A DNA stretch of 64,000 bases, from assembly GCA_947372225.1 (NCBI GenBank), contig CANBSV010000002.1, positions 1 through 64,000 of the forward strand, given 5' to 3'. The notes under the pieces were generated by a model, which saw nothing but the letters and a program-made list of their open reading frames with translations, had not been told where the DNA came from and did no database searches. Positions 8,401 through 17,111 of the stretch are shown here, piece by piece (position 1 is the stretch's first letter; the number at the start of each line of letters is the position of its first letter). A program made the position numbers and the translations under genes. The stretch comes from Burkholderiales bacterium. GTDB taxonomy: Bacteria; Pseudomonadota; Gammaproteobacteria; Burkholderiales; Burkholderiaceae_C.

Positions 8401-9132
8401 TCAAGCGCCGAGATACGCCTGCCGCACCTTCGGGTCGTCGAGCAAGTCGGCAGCGGCACCGCTCAGGGTGATCTCGCCGGACTCCATCACATAGGCGCGA
8501 CTGGCGAGTTGCAAGGCGCGGCGGGCGTTTTGCTCGACGAGCAGCACGGTGACACCCTGGCGGTGAATGTCGGCCACCACCTCGAAGATCTTGTCGACCA
8601 TCAGCGGGGCCAGCCCCATCGAGGGCTCGTCGAGCAGCAGCAACTTCGGGCGTGCCATCAGCGCGCGACCGATGGCGAGCATCTGCTGCTCGCCGCCCGA
8701 CAGCGTGCCGGCCAGTTGTCCGCAACGCTCCTTGAGCCTCGGGAACAGGCCGAACACGCGATCCATGTCGGCATCAACCTCATCGTCGCGGCGGGTGAAA
8801 GCCCCCATGAGCAGGTTTTCGGTGATGGTCATGCGCGCGAAGATGCCGCGGCCCTCGGGCACCATCACCAGACCCTGGCGCGCCAGATCCCATGCGCCCT
8901 GCCCGCGGATGGACAGACCTTGGAGCCGGATGTCGCCCGAGCCCGCTGCGAGCAAGCCGGTCAGCGCCTTCAGTGTGGTCGTCTTGCCTGCGCCGTTGGC
9001 CCCGATGAGGCTGACCAGTTCGCCATCGCGCACCTCAAAGCTGACGCCCTTGACGGCACGGATGCCGCCGTAGGCCACTTCAAGCCCGGTGACTTCGAGT
9101 GCGAGCGTGGGAGCGTGAGCAGGCGTGGTCAT
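8401..9132 (-). CDS. livF: Branched-chain amino acid-type ABC transporter, ATPase LivF
   Basis: A 243-residue ATP-binding subunit. It has Walker A GANGAGKT at residues 44-51, the signature LSGGEQQMLAIGRAL, Walker B LLLDEPSMGL and a C-terminal switch histidine region. The second half (GVTVLLVEQNARRALQLA) is characteristic of LivF rather than LivG. It ends the livHMGF unit and overlaps neighbouring livG slightly in non-coding use only: the ATG at 9132 lies 12 nt beyond the livG stop. A TTG at 9147 would extend it by five residues but is less likely. Confidence 0.94.
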   Translation of the reverse strand: MTTPAHAPTLALEVTGLEVAYGGIRAVKGVSFEVRDGELVSLIGANGAGKTTTLKALTGLLAAGSGDIRLQGLSIRGQGAWDLARQGLVMVPEGRGIFARMTITENLLMGAFTRRDDEVDADMDRVFGLFPRLKERCGQLAGTLSGGEQQMLAIGRALMARPKLLLLDEPSMGLAPLMVDKIFEVVADIHRQGVTVLLVEQNARRALQLASRAYVMESGEITLSGAAADLLDDPKVRQAYLGA

Positions 9133-9143
9133 GGGTCGATGCG

Positions 9144-9920
9144 TCAAATGGCGACGTGCGCCGCGCCCAGATAGGCCTCAATCACGGCCTCGTGACGCTG
9201 CACCTCGGCAGGGGTGCCTTCGGCAATGCACTGGCCGTGGTCGAGCACGCTCACGCGGTCGCACAGGCCCATCACCAGGTGCACGTCGTGCTCGATCAGC
9301 AAGATCGTGTAGCCCTGGCTGCGGATGCGCTCGATGAGCTCGCGCAGCACGAGCTTTTCGGTGGCGTTCATGCCGGCGGCAGGCTCATCAAGCGCGATCA
9401 GCGTGGGCTCGGTGGCCAGCGCCCGGGCGATCTCGAGCCGCCGCTGATCGCCGTAACTCAGCGTGCGCGCCTTGGCGTGCGCGTAGTGGGCGATGCCGAC
9501 CTCGTCGAGCAGCTCATGGGCACTCCGGGCGATGGCCGCTTCCTCGCGCCGGAAGCCCGGCGTGCGAAACACCGCGCCGAGCAGGCCCGAGCGGGTGCGG
9601 GCGTGGCGAGCGACCATCACGTTTTCGAGCGCTGTCATCTCGGCAAACAGGCGGATGTTCTGGAAGGTCCGCGCAATGCCGGATCGCGCTACCTCATGCA
9701 CCGCGCCAGGCCGGTAGGCACGTCCGGCCAGCTCAAAACGGCCGGCATCGGGCGGGTACAGCCCGGTGATGACGTTGAACAAGGTCGTCTTGCCCGCGCC
9801 GTTGGGGCCGATGAGCCCGTAGACCATGCCGCGCTCGATGCGCAGACCCACATCGGCGAGCGCCTGCACGCCGCCAAATCGCTTGCTGGCGCCCATGACG
9901 TTCAGGATGGTTTCTGCCAT
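9144..9920 (-). CDS. livG: Branched-chain amino acid-type ABC transporter, ATPase LivG
   Basis: A 258-residue ATP-binding subunit with Walker A GPNGAGKT at residues 38-45. The signature segment is LSYGDQRRLEIARALA, and Walker B is LIALDEPAAGMN, followed by the LivG hallmark ATEKLVLRELIERIR. It pairs with LivF to drive uptake of branched-chain amino acids or related amide or aromatic substrates. It sits 13 nt downstream of livM in the same unit. Confidence 0.95.
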   Translation of the reverse strand: MAETILNVMGASKRFGGVQALADVGLRIERGMVYGLIGPNGAGKTTLFNVITGLYPPDAGRFELAGRAYRPGAVHEVARSGIARTFQNIRLFAEMTALENVMVARHARTRSGLLGAVFRTPGFRREEAAIARSAHELLDEVGIAHYAHAKARTLSYGDQRRLEIARALATEPTLIALDEPAAGMNATEKLVLRELIERIRSQGYTILLIEHDVHLVMGLCDRVSVLDHGQCIAEGTPAEVQRHEAVIEAYLGAAHVAI

Positions 9921-9933
9921 CTCGCGATCCCGA

Positions 9934-11025
9934 TCAGCGGGAGCCGGGATCGGCTGCGGACCGACCGTGTTCAGGCGCCGGCCACAGCCCGCGCGGGCGG
10001 GCGAGCATGACGCCGATCATGGCCAGCGCGATCAGCAACTGGCGCAAGATCGAGGCATCGATGCGGCCGTCGGTCATCGTCTGCAACGGGCCGGCCACGT
10101 AGCGCAGCACCTCGGGCAAGGCCGCCAGCAGCACGGCACCCGCGATGACCCCAGGCAGATGGCCCATGCCGCCGACCACCACCATCGCGACGATCATCAC
10201 CGACTCCTGCAGCGCGAACGACTCGGGCGACACGAAGCCCTGGAAGCCGGCAAACAGCACGCCCGAAACCCCGCCAAAGGTGGCGCCCAGACCGAAGGCC
10301 AGCAGCTTGAGGTTGCGCGTGTTGATGCCCATGGCGCGCGCGGCGACCTCGTCTTCGCGGATGGCCATCCAGGCGCGTCCGAGGCGGCTGCGCTCGAGCC
10401 GATGGCAGATCAGCACCGCAAACGCCACCACCACCAGGAACAGGTAGTAGTGGTTGGTGACCGGGGGGATGTCGAGGCCCAGCAGATTCCAGCGTTTTCC
10501 CAGATCCCAGCCGAACAGGTGAATCGAGTCGATCTGACCGATACCGCGCGGTCCGTTGGTGAGGTTGAGCGGTTGCTCCAGGTTGTTGAGAAACACGCGG
10601 ATGATTTCGCCGAAGCCCAGCGTCACGATGGCCAGGTAGTCGCCTCGCAGCTTGAGCGTGGGCGCGCCCAGCAACACGCCGGCCATGCCAGCCACTGCGG
10701 CACCCAGCGGCAGCGCTACCCAGATCGACAGATGCAGCCCGTCGGGGAACATGGCCGCGATGGCGGGAAAGTTTTCGGTGAGCTGGGGGCTAGCCAGCAG
10801 CGCAAACAGGTAAGCGCCCACTGCGTAAAAGGCCACGTAGCCCAGATCAAGCAGCCCGGCGCAGCCCACCACGATGTTCAGGCCCAGCGCCAGCAGCACG
10901 TAGAGCAGCGACGTGTCGATGATGCGCACCCAGGCATTGCCGAACTGCTGCGCGACCAGCGGCAGCACCAGCAGCGCCAAGCCTGCCAGCAACATCCCAG
11001 ACAGCGAGCCGGGCTTGAGCTTCAT
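9934..11025 (-). CDS. livM: Branched-chain amino acid-type ABC transporter, permease LivM
   Basis: A 363-residue inner-membrane permease with about nine hydrophobic segments. The diagnostic LivM stretch YVLLALGLNIVVGCAGLLDLGYVAFYAVGAY is near residue 40, and the EAA-like loop GRAWMAIREDEVAARAMGIN contacts the ATPases. A short Arg/Pro-rich cytoplasmic tail ends the protein. The start codon overlaps the livH stop by four bases (ATGA), implying translational coupling. Confidence 0.94.
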   Translation of the reverse strand: MKLKPGSLSGMLLAGLALLVLPLVAQQFGNAWVRIIDTSLLYVLLALGLNIVVGCAGLLDLGYVAFYAVGAYLFALLASPQLTENFPAIAAMFPDGLHLSIWVALPLGAAVAGMAGVLLGAPTLKLRGDYLAIVTLGFGEIIRVFLNNLEQPLNLTNGPRGIGQIDSIHLFGWDLGKRWNLLGLDIPPVTNHYYLFLVVVAFAVLICHRLERSRLGRAWMAIREDEVAARAMGINTRNLKLLAFGLGATFGGVSGVLFAGFQGFVSPESFALQESVMIVAMVVVGGMGHLPGVIAGAVLLAALPEVLRYVAGPLQTMTDGRIDASILRQLLIALAMIGVMLARPRGLWPAPEHGRSAADPGSR

Positions 11026-11945
11026 GCGCGATCCGCCACACGCTCTCCGAGCAAGCCGCGCGGTCGCAGCGTCAGCACCAGGATCAGCACCACGAAGGCA
11101 AACACGTCCTGGTACTGGCTGCCCAGAAAGCCGCCGGTCAGATCGCCGATGTAGCCCGCGCCCAGCGATTCGATCAGCCCGAGCAGCACGCCACCCAACA
11201 TGGCACCGCCCAGATTGCCGATGCCGCCGAACACCGCCGCGGTGAACGCCTTGAGACCGGGCAGAAAGCCCATGCTGTGCTGCACCGAGCCGTAGTTGGC
11301 TGCGTACATCACCCCGGCCAGCGCGGCCAGCGCCGCGCCGATCACGAAGGTGGCCGAGATCACCGTGTCAGGCCGCACGCCCATCAGCGCGGCCACCTGC
11401 GGGTTCTCGGCGGTGGCGCGCATGGCGCGCCCGAGCCGGGTGCGGTTGACCAGATACGCCAGCGCCGCCAGCGTGAGCGCGGTGATCACCACGATGAGGA
11501 TCTGCGTGGTGTTGATGACCGCTCCGCCGATGGCGTGGGGCTCGCTGGGCAGCAAGATGGGGTACGGCTTGGGGTTGGGCTTCCAGATGATCATGGCCAG
11601 CGTTTGCAGCAACAAACTCATGCCCATGGCGGTGATCAAGGGCGCCAGGCGCGGCGCGTTGCGCAGCGGCCGGTAGGCCAGCTTCTCGATGGCGTAATTG
11701 AGCACAGAACACACCACCATGGCCGCCAGCAGCGAGATCAGCATCAGCACCCAGCCGGGCCAGCCGGTGTCGGCCAGCGCCGTGACCACTGACCAACTGA
11801 CCATCGCGCCGACCATCAGCACCTCGCCGTGGGCGAAGTTGATGAGGTTGATGATCCCGTAGACCATCGTGTAGCCCAGCGCCACCAGCGCGTACACGCT
11901 GCCCAGCACCAGCCCGTTGATGATTTGCTGGATGAAGGTGTCCAT
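11022..11945 (-). CDS. livH: Branched-chain amino acid-type ABC transporter, permease LivH
   Basis: A 307-residue inner-membrane permease starting MDTFIQQIINGLVLGSVYAL, the usual LivH N-terminus. It carries the EAA-like loop GRAMRATAENPQVAALMGV and the conserved GGIGNLGGAMLGG. Its ATG shares one base with the rarA stop codon (TGATG), so it is coupled to the ftsK-lolA-rarA genes. No periplasmic binding protein (LivK or LivJ) gene is present in the window; it must be encoded elsewhere. Confidence 0.95.
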   Translation of the reverse strand: MDTFIQQIINGLVLGSVYALVALGYTMVYGIINLINFAHGEVLMVGAMVSWSVVTALADTGWPGWVLMLISLLAAMVVCSVLNYAIEKLAYRPLRNAPRLAPLITAMGMSLLLQTLAMIIWKPNPKPYPILLPSEPHAIGGAVINTTQILIVVITALTLAALAYLVNRTRLGRAMRATAENPQVAALMGVRPDTVISATFVIGAALAALAGVMYAANYGSVQHSMGFLPGLKAFTAAVFGGIGNLGGAMLGGVLLGLIESLGAGYIGDLTGGFLGSQYQDVFAFVVLILVLTLRPRGLLGERVADRA

Positions 11946-13249
11946 CAGCGCGCGTTGCGAGCGGCCGCATCGAGGCGGCGCAGTTCTTCGAGCTTTTCGC
12001 CGATACGGATCTCGAGGCCGCGCGCCACAGGCTCGTAAAAGCGCGGGCCGGCCACGTCGTCGGGCCAGTAGCGCTCGCCGGCCGCAAAGCCGCCTTCCTC
12101 GTCGTGCGCGTAGCGATAGCCGCTGCCGTAGTCGAGGTCTTTCATCAGTCGGGTGGGCGCGTTGCGCAAACGCAGAGGCACGGCGCGGGTGCCGTCTTGC
12201 TCGATGAACGCGCGCGCCGCCTTGTAGGCGCGGTAGACCGCATTCGACTTGGGCGCCATCGCCAGGTAGATGACGGCCTGAGCCAGCGCCAGTTCGCCTT
12301 CGGGCGAACCGAGCCGCTCGTAGGTTTCGGCCGCATCGAGCGCCAGGCGCAGCGCGCGCGGATCGGCCAGGCCGATGTCTTCGCTGGCGATGCGCACCAG
12401 CCGGCGCGCCGCGTAGCGCGGATCGACGCCGCCATCGAGCATGCGCACGAACCAGTAGAGCGAGGCGTCGGGGTCGCTGCCGCGCACCGCCTTGTGCAAT
12501 GCCGAGATGGTGTCGTAGAACTGCTCGCCGCCCTTGTCGTAGCGGCGCAGCTGTTCGCCGAGCGACTTTTCAAGCTGCGCCTCGTCGATTCCGGCCAGGC
12601 CCGCCTGGGTCGCCATCTCGACCAGGTTTTCGTAGGCGTTGAGCAGCCGGCGCGCGTCGCCATCGGCGTAGGCCACCAGGCGATCGCGCGCGGCGTCTGA
12701 CAAAGGAGGCGCAGCGAGCAGCGCCTGAGCGCGCCCGAGCAGCTCGATCATGTCGGCCGCATCCAGGCTCTTGAGCACATGCACCGTGGCACGCGACAGC
12801 AGCGCCGAGTTGACCTCGAACGAAGGGTTCTCGGTGGTCGCGCCGATGAAGGTGAACAGACCCGACTCCACGTGCGGCAAGAAGGCATCTTGCTGCGCCT
12901 TGTTGAATCGGTGCACCTCGTCGACGAAGACCACGGTGCGCCGGCCCGAAGGCTGCATCACCTGCGCGCGCTCGACCGCCTCGCGGATGTCCTTGACGCC
13001 GCCGAGCACCGCCGACATGGCGATGAACTGCGCGTCGAACGCGTGGGCCATCAGGCGTGCCAGCGTGGTCTTGCCCACGCCCGGCGGGCCCCACAGGATC
13101 ATCGAATGCAGCCGGCCCGAATTGAACGCCGAACGCAGCGGCTTGCCCGGCCCGAGCAGGTGCTTCTGGCCGATGACCTCGTCGAGCGTGTGCGGCCGCA
13201 GCCGCTCGGCCAGCGGTTGCGCGCTTGAGGCGGCGGCCGGCTGGCTCAC
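11945..13249 (-). CDS. rarA: Replication-associated recombination protein A (MgsA/WRNIP1-like AAA+ ATPase)
   Basis: A 434-residue AAA+ ATPase related to clamp-loader subunits that acts at stalled replication forks. Walker A GPPGVGKT is at about residues 54-61, Walker B FVDEVHRF follows at about 108-115, and sensor 1 is in FIGATTENPSFEVN. The C-terminal tetramerisation half (SDPDASLYWFVRMLDGG, GYRYAHDEEGGF) is intact. The start is GTG at 13249, overlapping the lolA stop as GTGA. Coupling lolA-rarA is common in proteobacteria; the livHMGF genes joined behind it are less usual. Confidence 0.95.
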   Translation of the reverse strand: MSQPAAASSAQPLAERLRPHTLDEVIGQKHLLGPGKPLRSAFNSGRLHSMILWGPPGVGKTTLARLMAHAFDAQFIAMSAVLGGVKDIREAVERAQVMQPSGRRTVVFVDEVHRFNKAQQDAFLPHVESGLFTFIGATTENPSFEVNSALLSRATVHVLKSLDAADMIELLGRAQALLAAPPLSDAARDRLVAYADGDARRLLNAYENLVEMATQAGLAGIDEAQLEKSLGEQLRRYDKGGEQFYDTISALHKAVRGSDPDASLYWFVRMLDGGVDPRYAARRLVRIASEDIGLADPRALRLALDAAETYERLGSPEGELALAQAVIYLAMAPKSNAVYRAYKAARAFIEQDGTRAVPLRLRNAPTRLMKDLDYGSGYRYAHDEEGGFAAGERYWPDDVAGPRFYEPVARGLEIRIGEKLEELRRLDAAARNAR

Positions 13250-13860
13250 TGCTCGATGACCTCGACGCCGCTCGGCACGACAAACTTGAAGCCCTGCGGC
13301 GCCAGATCGACGTTGGCGGCGAACTGCGTGAACTGCAGCAACGAGCGCTGCGAGAAGCTGTCGGTGATCTCCACGGCTGTCAGCTGCCGGCCGCGAAAGC
13401 CGATGCGCATGGACTGAAATGCGCCGTCACGCGCCTTGGGCGTGGCCTGCACCCAGTCGAGGCCGTCTTTCGACGGCAAGGTGACCAGGTCGAAGTCGCG
13501 CGTGAGGTCCGCCCCGGCGAGCAAGGCCGCGGGCGTGGCACCCAGCGCGTCGGTGTAGTTGCGGCGGCTGGCCTGGTTGAGGTCGGCATCAAAGATCCAC
13601 ACGCTTTGGCCGTCGCACACGATCAGCTGCTCGAACGGCTTGAGGTAGTCGAATCGGAAACGGTCCGGCCGGGCGAACTCGAAGCGCCCGCTGGAGGTCT
13701 TTTTCTTGGCGCCATCTGGCGATGTGACGGTTTGCGTAAAGGCCGCGCGGCCGGTCTTGACGTCGCGCACGAAGGCCTTGAGCGTGTCGAGCGCATCGGC
13801 CCGGGCAATCGCCGGCAACCCTAGCGACAGCGCGATCAGCAAGCCGACGAACCGCCTCAT
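13246..13860 (-). CDS. lolA: Outer-membrane lipoprotein carrier protein LolA
   Basis: A 204-residue periplasmic chaperone that carries lipoproteins from the LolCDE complex to the outer membrane. The signal peptide is MRRFVGLLIALSLGLPAIARA. The mature part has the LolA pattern: TFTQ-like GRAAFTQTVTSPDG, SSGRFEFARPDRFRFDYLKP and the LNQASRRNYTD region. The start overlaps the ftsK stop (ATGA). Its partners lolC and lolD lie separately at 61-63 kb. Confidence 0.95.
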   Translation of the reverse strand: MRRFVGLLIALSLGLPAIARADALDTLKAFVRDVKTGRAAFTQTVTSPDGAKKKTSSGRFEFARPDRFRFDYLKPFEQLIVCDGQSVWIFDADLNQASRRNYTDALGATPAALLAGADLTRDFDLVTLPSKDGLDWVQATPKARDGAFQSMRIGFRGRQLTAVEITDSFSQRSLLQFTQFAANVDLAPQGFKFVVPSGVEVIEQ

Positions 13861-16253
13861 TCGCTGCGTGCCGGAACGATGATTTCGCGATTGCCGTTGT
13901 TGCCCATGGCCGACACCAGGCCCGACTTTTCCATCTGCTCGAGCAGCCGAGCGGCGCGGTTGTAGCCGATGCGCAAATGTCTTTGCACCAGAGAGATCGA
14001 TGCCCGGCGATGCTGCAGAACGATGCCCACGGCCTGGTCGTACATCGGGTCGCTCTCGTTGCCGGGACCGCCGCCATCGTTGATCGCGATGTCGCCCGAC
14101 TCGCCATCAACCGTGCCGCCTTCGAGGATGCCGTCGATGTAGTTGGGCTCGCCCTGCGTCTTGAGATAGGCCACCACACGGTGCACTTCCTCGTCGCTGA
14201 CAAACGCGCCGTGCACGCGAATCGGCAAGCCGGTGCCCGACGGCATGTAGAGCATGTCGCCCATGCCCAGCAGCGCTTCGGCACCCATCTGGTCGAGGAT
14301 GGTTCGGCTGTCGATCTTGCTGCTGACCTGGAAGCTCAATCGCGTGGGGATGTTGGCCTTGATCAGGCCGGTGATCACATCGACGCTCGGACGTTGCGTG
14401 GCCAGAATCAGGTGGATGCCGGCAGCGCGCGCTTTTTGCGCCAGCCGAGCGATCAACTCCTCGATCTTCTTGCCCACCACCATCATCAGGTCGGCCAACT
14501 CGTCGATGACGATGACCACGTGGGGCAGCCGCTCAAGGGGTTCGGGCGCTTCGGGCGTCAGGCTGAACGGGTTGCCGAGCAACTCGCCGCGCTCGGTGGC
14601 CTCGTCGATCTTCTTGTTGTAGCCCATGAGGTTGCGCACCCCGAGCTTGCTCATCAGCTTGTAGCGGCGCTCCATCTCGCCCACGCCCCAATTGAGCGCG
14701 CTGGCGGCTTGCTTCATGTCGGTGACCACCGGACACAACAGGTGCGGGATGCCTTCGTAGACGCTCATCTCGAGCATCTTGGGATCGATCAGGATCAACC
14801 GCACATCGCGCGCCTCGGCCTTGTAGAGCAGGCTGAGGATCATCGCGTTGATGCCCACCGATTTGCCCGAACCGGTGGTCCCGGCCACCAGGCAGTGCGG
14901 CATCTTGGCCAGATCGGCCACCACCGGCGCGCCGATGATGTCCTTGCCCAGACCCATGGTCAGCAGCGAGGCGGCGCCGTTGTAGACCTGCGAGCCAAGG
15001 ATCTCCGACAGGTGGATGGTCTGCCGGCGCGCGTTGGGCAACTCGAGCGCCATCGTCGTCTTGCCGGGAATGGTCTCGACCACACGGATGCTCACCAGGC
15101 TCAGGCTGCGCGCCAGATCCTTGGCCAGGTTGAGCACCTGAGAGCCCTTCACGCCAGTGGCCGGCTCGATCTCGTAGCGGGTGATCACGGGCCCGGGCGA
15201 CGCCGCCACCACCCGCACCTCGACACCAAAATCCTTGAGCTTCTTTTCGATCAGCCGCGAGGTCATCTCGAGGGTCTCGGGCGAGACCGACTCCATGCGG
15301 CCGGGGGCCGCATCGAGCAGATCGACCTGCGGCAACTTGGTGTCGGCCAGTTCCGTGAACAAGGGCTTTTGGCGTTCCTTGACCACCCGTTCGCTCTTGG
15401 GCACATCGACCAGCGGGGTCTCGATGACGATCGGGTCGTGGTCTTCGTGCAACTGCTGCTCGACTTCCACCACATCCTCGCGTTCCCGAAGCGCCTGCTC
15501 GCCCAGACGCAGATCCTCGGCGAACTCGATGCGTTCGGCACGGCGGTCGCGCCAGGCATCGAGGCGCTCACCGATCGTGTCAGCCACGTTGAGCCACGAG
15601 AACTGGAAGGCCAGCGACAAGCCGGCCAAAAGCAAAGCAATCCACAGCACGCCCGAGCCAGCAAAGCCCAGCAGCTTCATGCTCGCCGGGCCCAGCAAAT
15701 AGCCCAGCACGCCACCGGAATGCGCGCCAGGCAGCAGCGACTCCCAGCGATACAGGCGCGTCCACTCCAGCGCGCAGCTCGCCGCCAGCAAAATGACGAG
15801 GCCTGCCGCCACGGTCCAGCCGGGCCAAACCGGCCGCACCGGGAGCGCCGCAGCGGGGCTGTCTTCTGCCCGCAGCAACTGAGCCAGCGCGCGCAGCCAA
15901 CGGTGCAAGGCAATCGCCATCGCCCACCACACCGAAAACCCGAACACAAAAAACGCGAGATCGGACAGCCAAGCCCCCAGCACGCCCGCCCGGTTGCGCA
16001 CCGGGTCGCCGACCCCCGAGGTTGAAAACGCCGGGTCTGAGGCGCTGTGGCTGAGCAGCGCAATCAGCACGAGCAGCCAAGCGACGGCACCGACCAGCAC
16101 GAGCGACTGCCGCTGCCAGTCGGATGGCCTGGGCGAAGGATCGGGCTCAAGCTCGTCGGAGAGGCGACGACGCGAGGCGGCGGCCTTGCTGTCGCGCGTT
16201 GGAAGAGGCGCATCTGCCCCTGCGGGACGCAGCGAACCAAGCGGAAATGTCAT
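13857..16253 (-). CDS. ftsK: DNA translocase FtsK/SpoIIIE
   Basis: A 798-residue membrane-anchored motor that pumps chromosome ends through the division septum. Four to five hydrophobic segments lie in the first 200 residues (SLVLVGAVAWLLVLIALLS and later). A charged linker follows, then the ATPase core with Walker A GTTGSGKSVG around lysine 464 and Walker B VVIVIDELADLMMV. The C-terminal gamma winged-helix (ISLVQRHLRIGYNRAARLLEQMEKSGLV) reads KOPS sites. I use the ATG at 16253 (MTFPLGSLRP); an in-frame TTG 33 nt upstream is less convincing. Genes lolA and rarA follow with overlapping starts. Confidence 0.95.
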   Translation of the reverse strand: MTFPLGSLRPAGADAPLPTRDSKAAASRRRLSDELEPDPSPRPSDWQRQSLVLVGAVAWLLVLIALLSHSASDPAFSTSGVGDPVRNRAGVLGAWLSDLAFFVFGFSVWWAMAIALHRWLRALAQLLRAEDSPAAALPVRPVWPGWTVAAGLVILLAASCALEWTRLYRWESLLPGAHSGGVLGYLLGPASMKLLGFAGSGVLWIALLLAGLSLAFQFSWLNVADTIGERLDAWRDRRAERIEFAEDLRLGEQALREREDVVEVEQQLHEDHDPIVIETPLVDVPKSERVVKERQKPLFTELADTKLPQVDLLDAAPGRMESVSPETLEMTSRLIEKKLKDFGVEVRVVAASPGPVITRYEIEPATGVKGSQVLNLAKDLARSLSLVSIRVVETIPGKTTMALELPNARRQTIHLSEILGSQVYNGAASLLTMGLGKDIIGAPVVADLAKMPHCLVAGTTGSGKSVGINAMILSLLYKAEARDVRLILIDPKMLEMSVYEGIPHLLCPVVTDMKQAASALNWGVGEMERRYKLMSKLGVRNLMGYNKKIDEATERGELLGNPFSLTPEAPEPLERLPHVVIVIDELADLMMVVGKKIEELIARLAQKARAAGIHLILATQRPSVDVITGLIKANIPTRLSFQVSSKIDSRTILDQMGAEALLGMGDMLYMPSGTGLPIRVHGAFVSDEEVHRVVAYLKTQGEPNYIDGILEGGTVDGESGDIAINDGGGPGNESDPMYDQAVGIVLQHRRASISLVQRHLRIGYNRAARLLEQMEKSGLVSAMGNNGNREIIVPARSE

Positions 16254-16299
16254 CGGGACATTGTGGCCGAACCCCGCTGCCCGCAAGCCGGGCGAGGGG

Positions 16300-16962
16300 T
16301 CAATTGAGGTGCTGCTTGAGAATCACCCAGCCGTTTTCCTGAGTCTCGATCATGCCCCGCTCTTCGAGGTCTTTCATGACGCGACTGACCATCTCGCGCG
16401 AAGCTCCCACCACCTTGGCGAGGTCCTGACGCGATACCTTGTTGCGAATGATTCGGGTGTCATTGACGACCTCGGCCATCTCCAGCAGAGATCGCGCCAC
16501 ACGGCCGTAGACATCGAGCAGCGCCAGGGATTCGATCTGCCGATCGGCGCCCCGCAGGCGCTGAACGAGGCCGCGCATGATGGCGTAGGACAGGCTGGAG
16601 TTTTCCGGAATGCAGCGCGCGAATTCGGCACGGCCGAGGATGAGCGCATCCGTCTGAATTTCGGCTCGCACCGTGGCCGAATGAGGCTCGTTGTCGATCA
16701 AGCTCATTTCGCCCACATAGTCGCCAGGCTGCAACACAGCAAGGATCACTTCACGGCCCCTTGAGTCCGCGGTCAGCACCCGCGCGCGACCCGTCAGCAA
16801 TATGTAGAGGGCGTTGGTTTTTCGACCATGCTCGACCAGGATTTCGCCACGGCGATAGCGGCGCTTGACCACGTTGTCCGCGATGCCCTGCGCCTGATCG
16901 TTGGTCAGTAACGAGAACAGCGGCACGCGTCGGATGAGGTCGAGATTCGAAAGCATCGCCAT
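16300..16962 (-). CDS. Crp/Fnr-family transcriptional regulator
   Basis: A 220-residue regulator with an N-terminal cyclic-nucleotide-binding beta-barrel (RRGEILVEHGRKTNALYILLTGRARV; later VILAVLQPGDYVGEMSLIDNEPHSATVRA). A long dimerisation helix follows, then a C-terminal winged helix-turn-helix at about residues 178-203 (RQDLAKVVGASREMVSRVMKDL). The FNR cysteine cluster is absent, so it is not an oxygen sensor of that type. The ATG at 16962 has a textbook AAGGAG seven bases upstream. The gene is divergent from trxB, and a 12-bp palindrome lies between them. The effector ligand is unknown. Confidence 0.92.
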   Translation of the reverse strand: MAMLSNLDLIRRVPLFSLLTNDQAQGIADNVVKRRYRRGEILVEHGRKTNALYILLTGRARVLTADSRGREVILAVLQPGDYVGEMSLIDNEPHSATVRAEIQTDALILGRAEFARCIPENSSLSYAIMRGLVQRLRGADRQIESLALLDVYGRVARSLLEMAEVVNDTRIIRNKVSRQDLAKVVGASREMVSRVMKDLEERGMIETQENGWVILKQHLN

Positions 16963-17035
16963 CGGAAAACTCCTTCGGTAGGGTCGCCGGCCGGGCACAC
17001 GAAAATGTCAGGCCGGCCAAAGAGTAAGAGATTGT

Positions 17036-17047
17036 CACTCCTGAGTG
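17036..17047. promoter_or_regulatory. Inverted repeat in the crp-like/trxB divergent region
   Basis: CACTC-CT-GAGTG is a perfect 5-bp inverted repeat with a 2-nt spacer. With one bulge it extends outward to ATTG...CAAT (17031-17051). It sits about 65 nt before trxB and 74 nt before the regulator gene, a natural operator position. The binding protein is not known; the adjacent Crp/Fnr-like protein is the obvious candidate. Confidence 0.4.
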
Positions 17048-17111
17048 CAATGTCGTCGCGCACCGTTGCAGCCATGTCAAACTGATCGAACTTCTTTCAA
17101 CCGCTATCACC

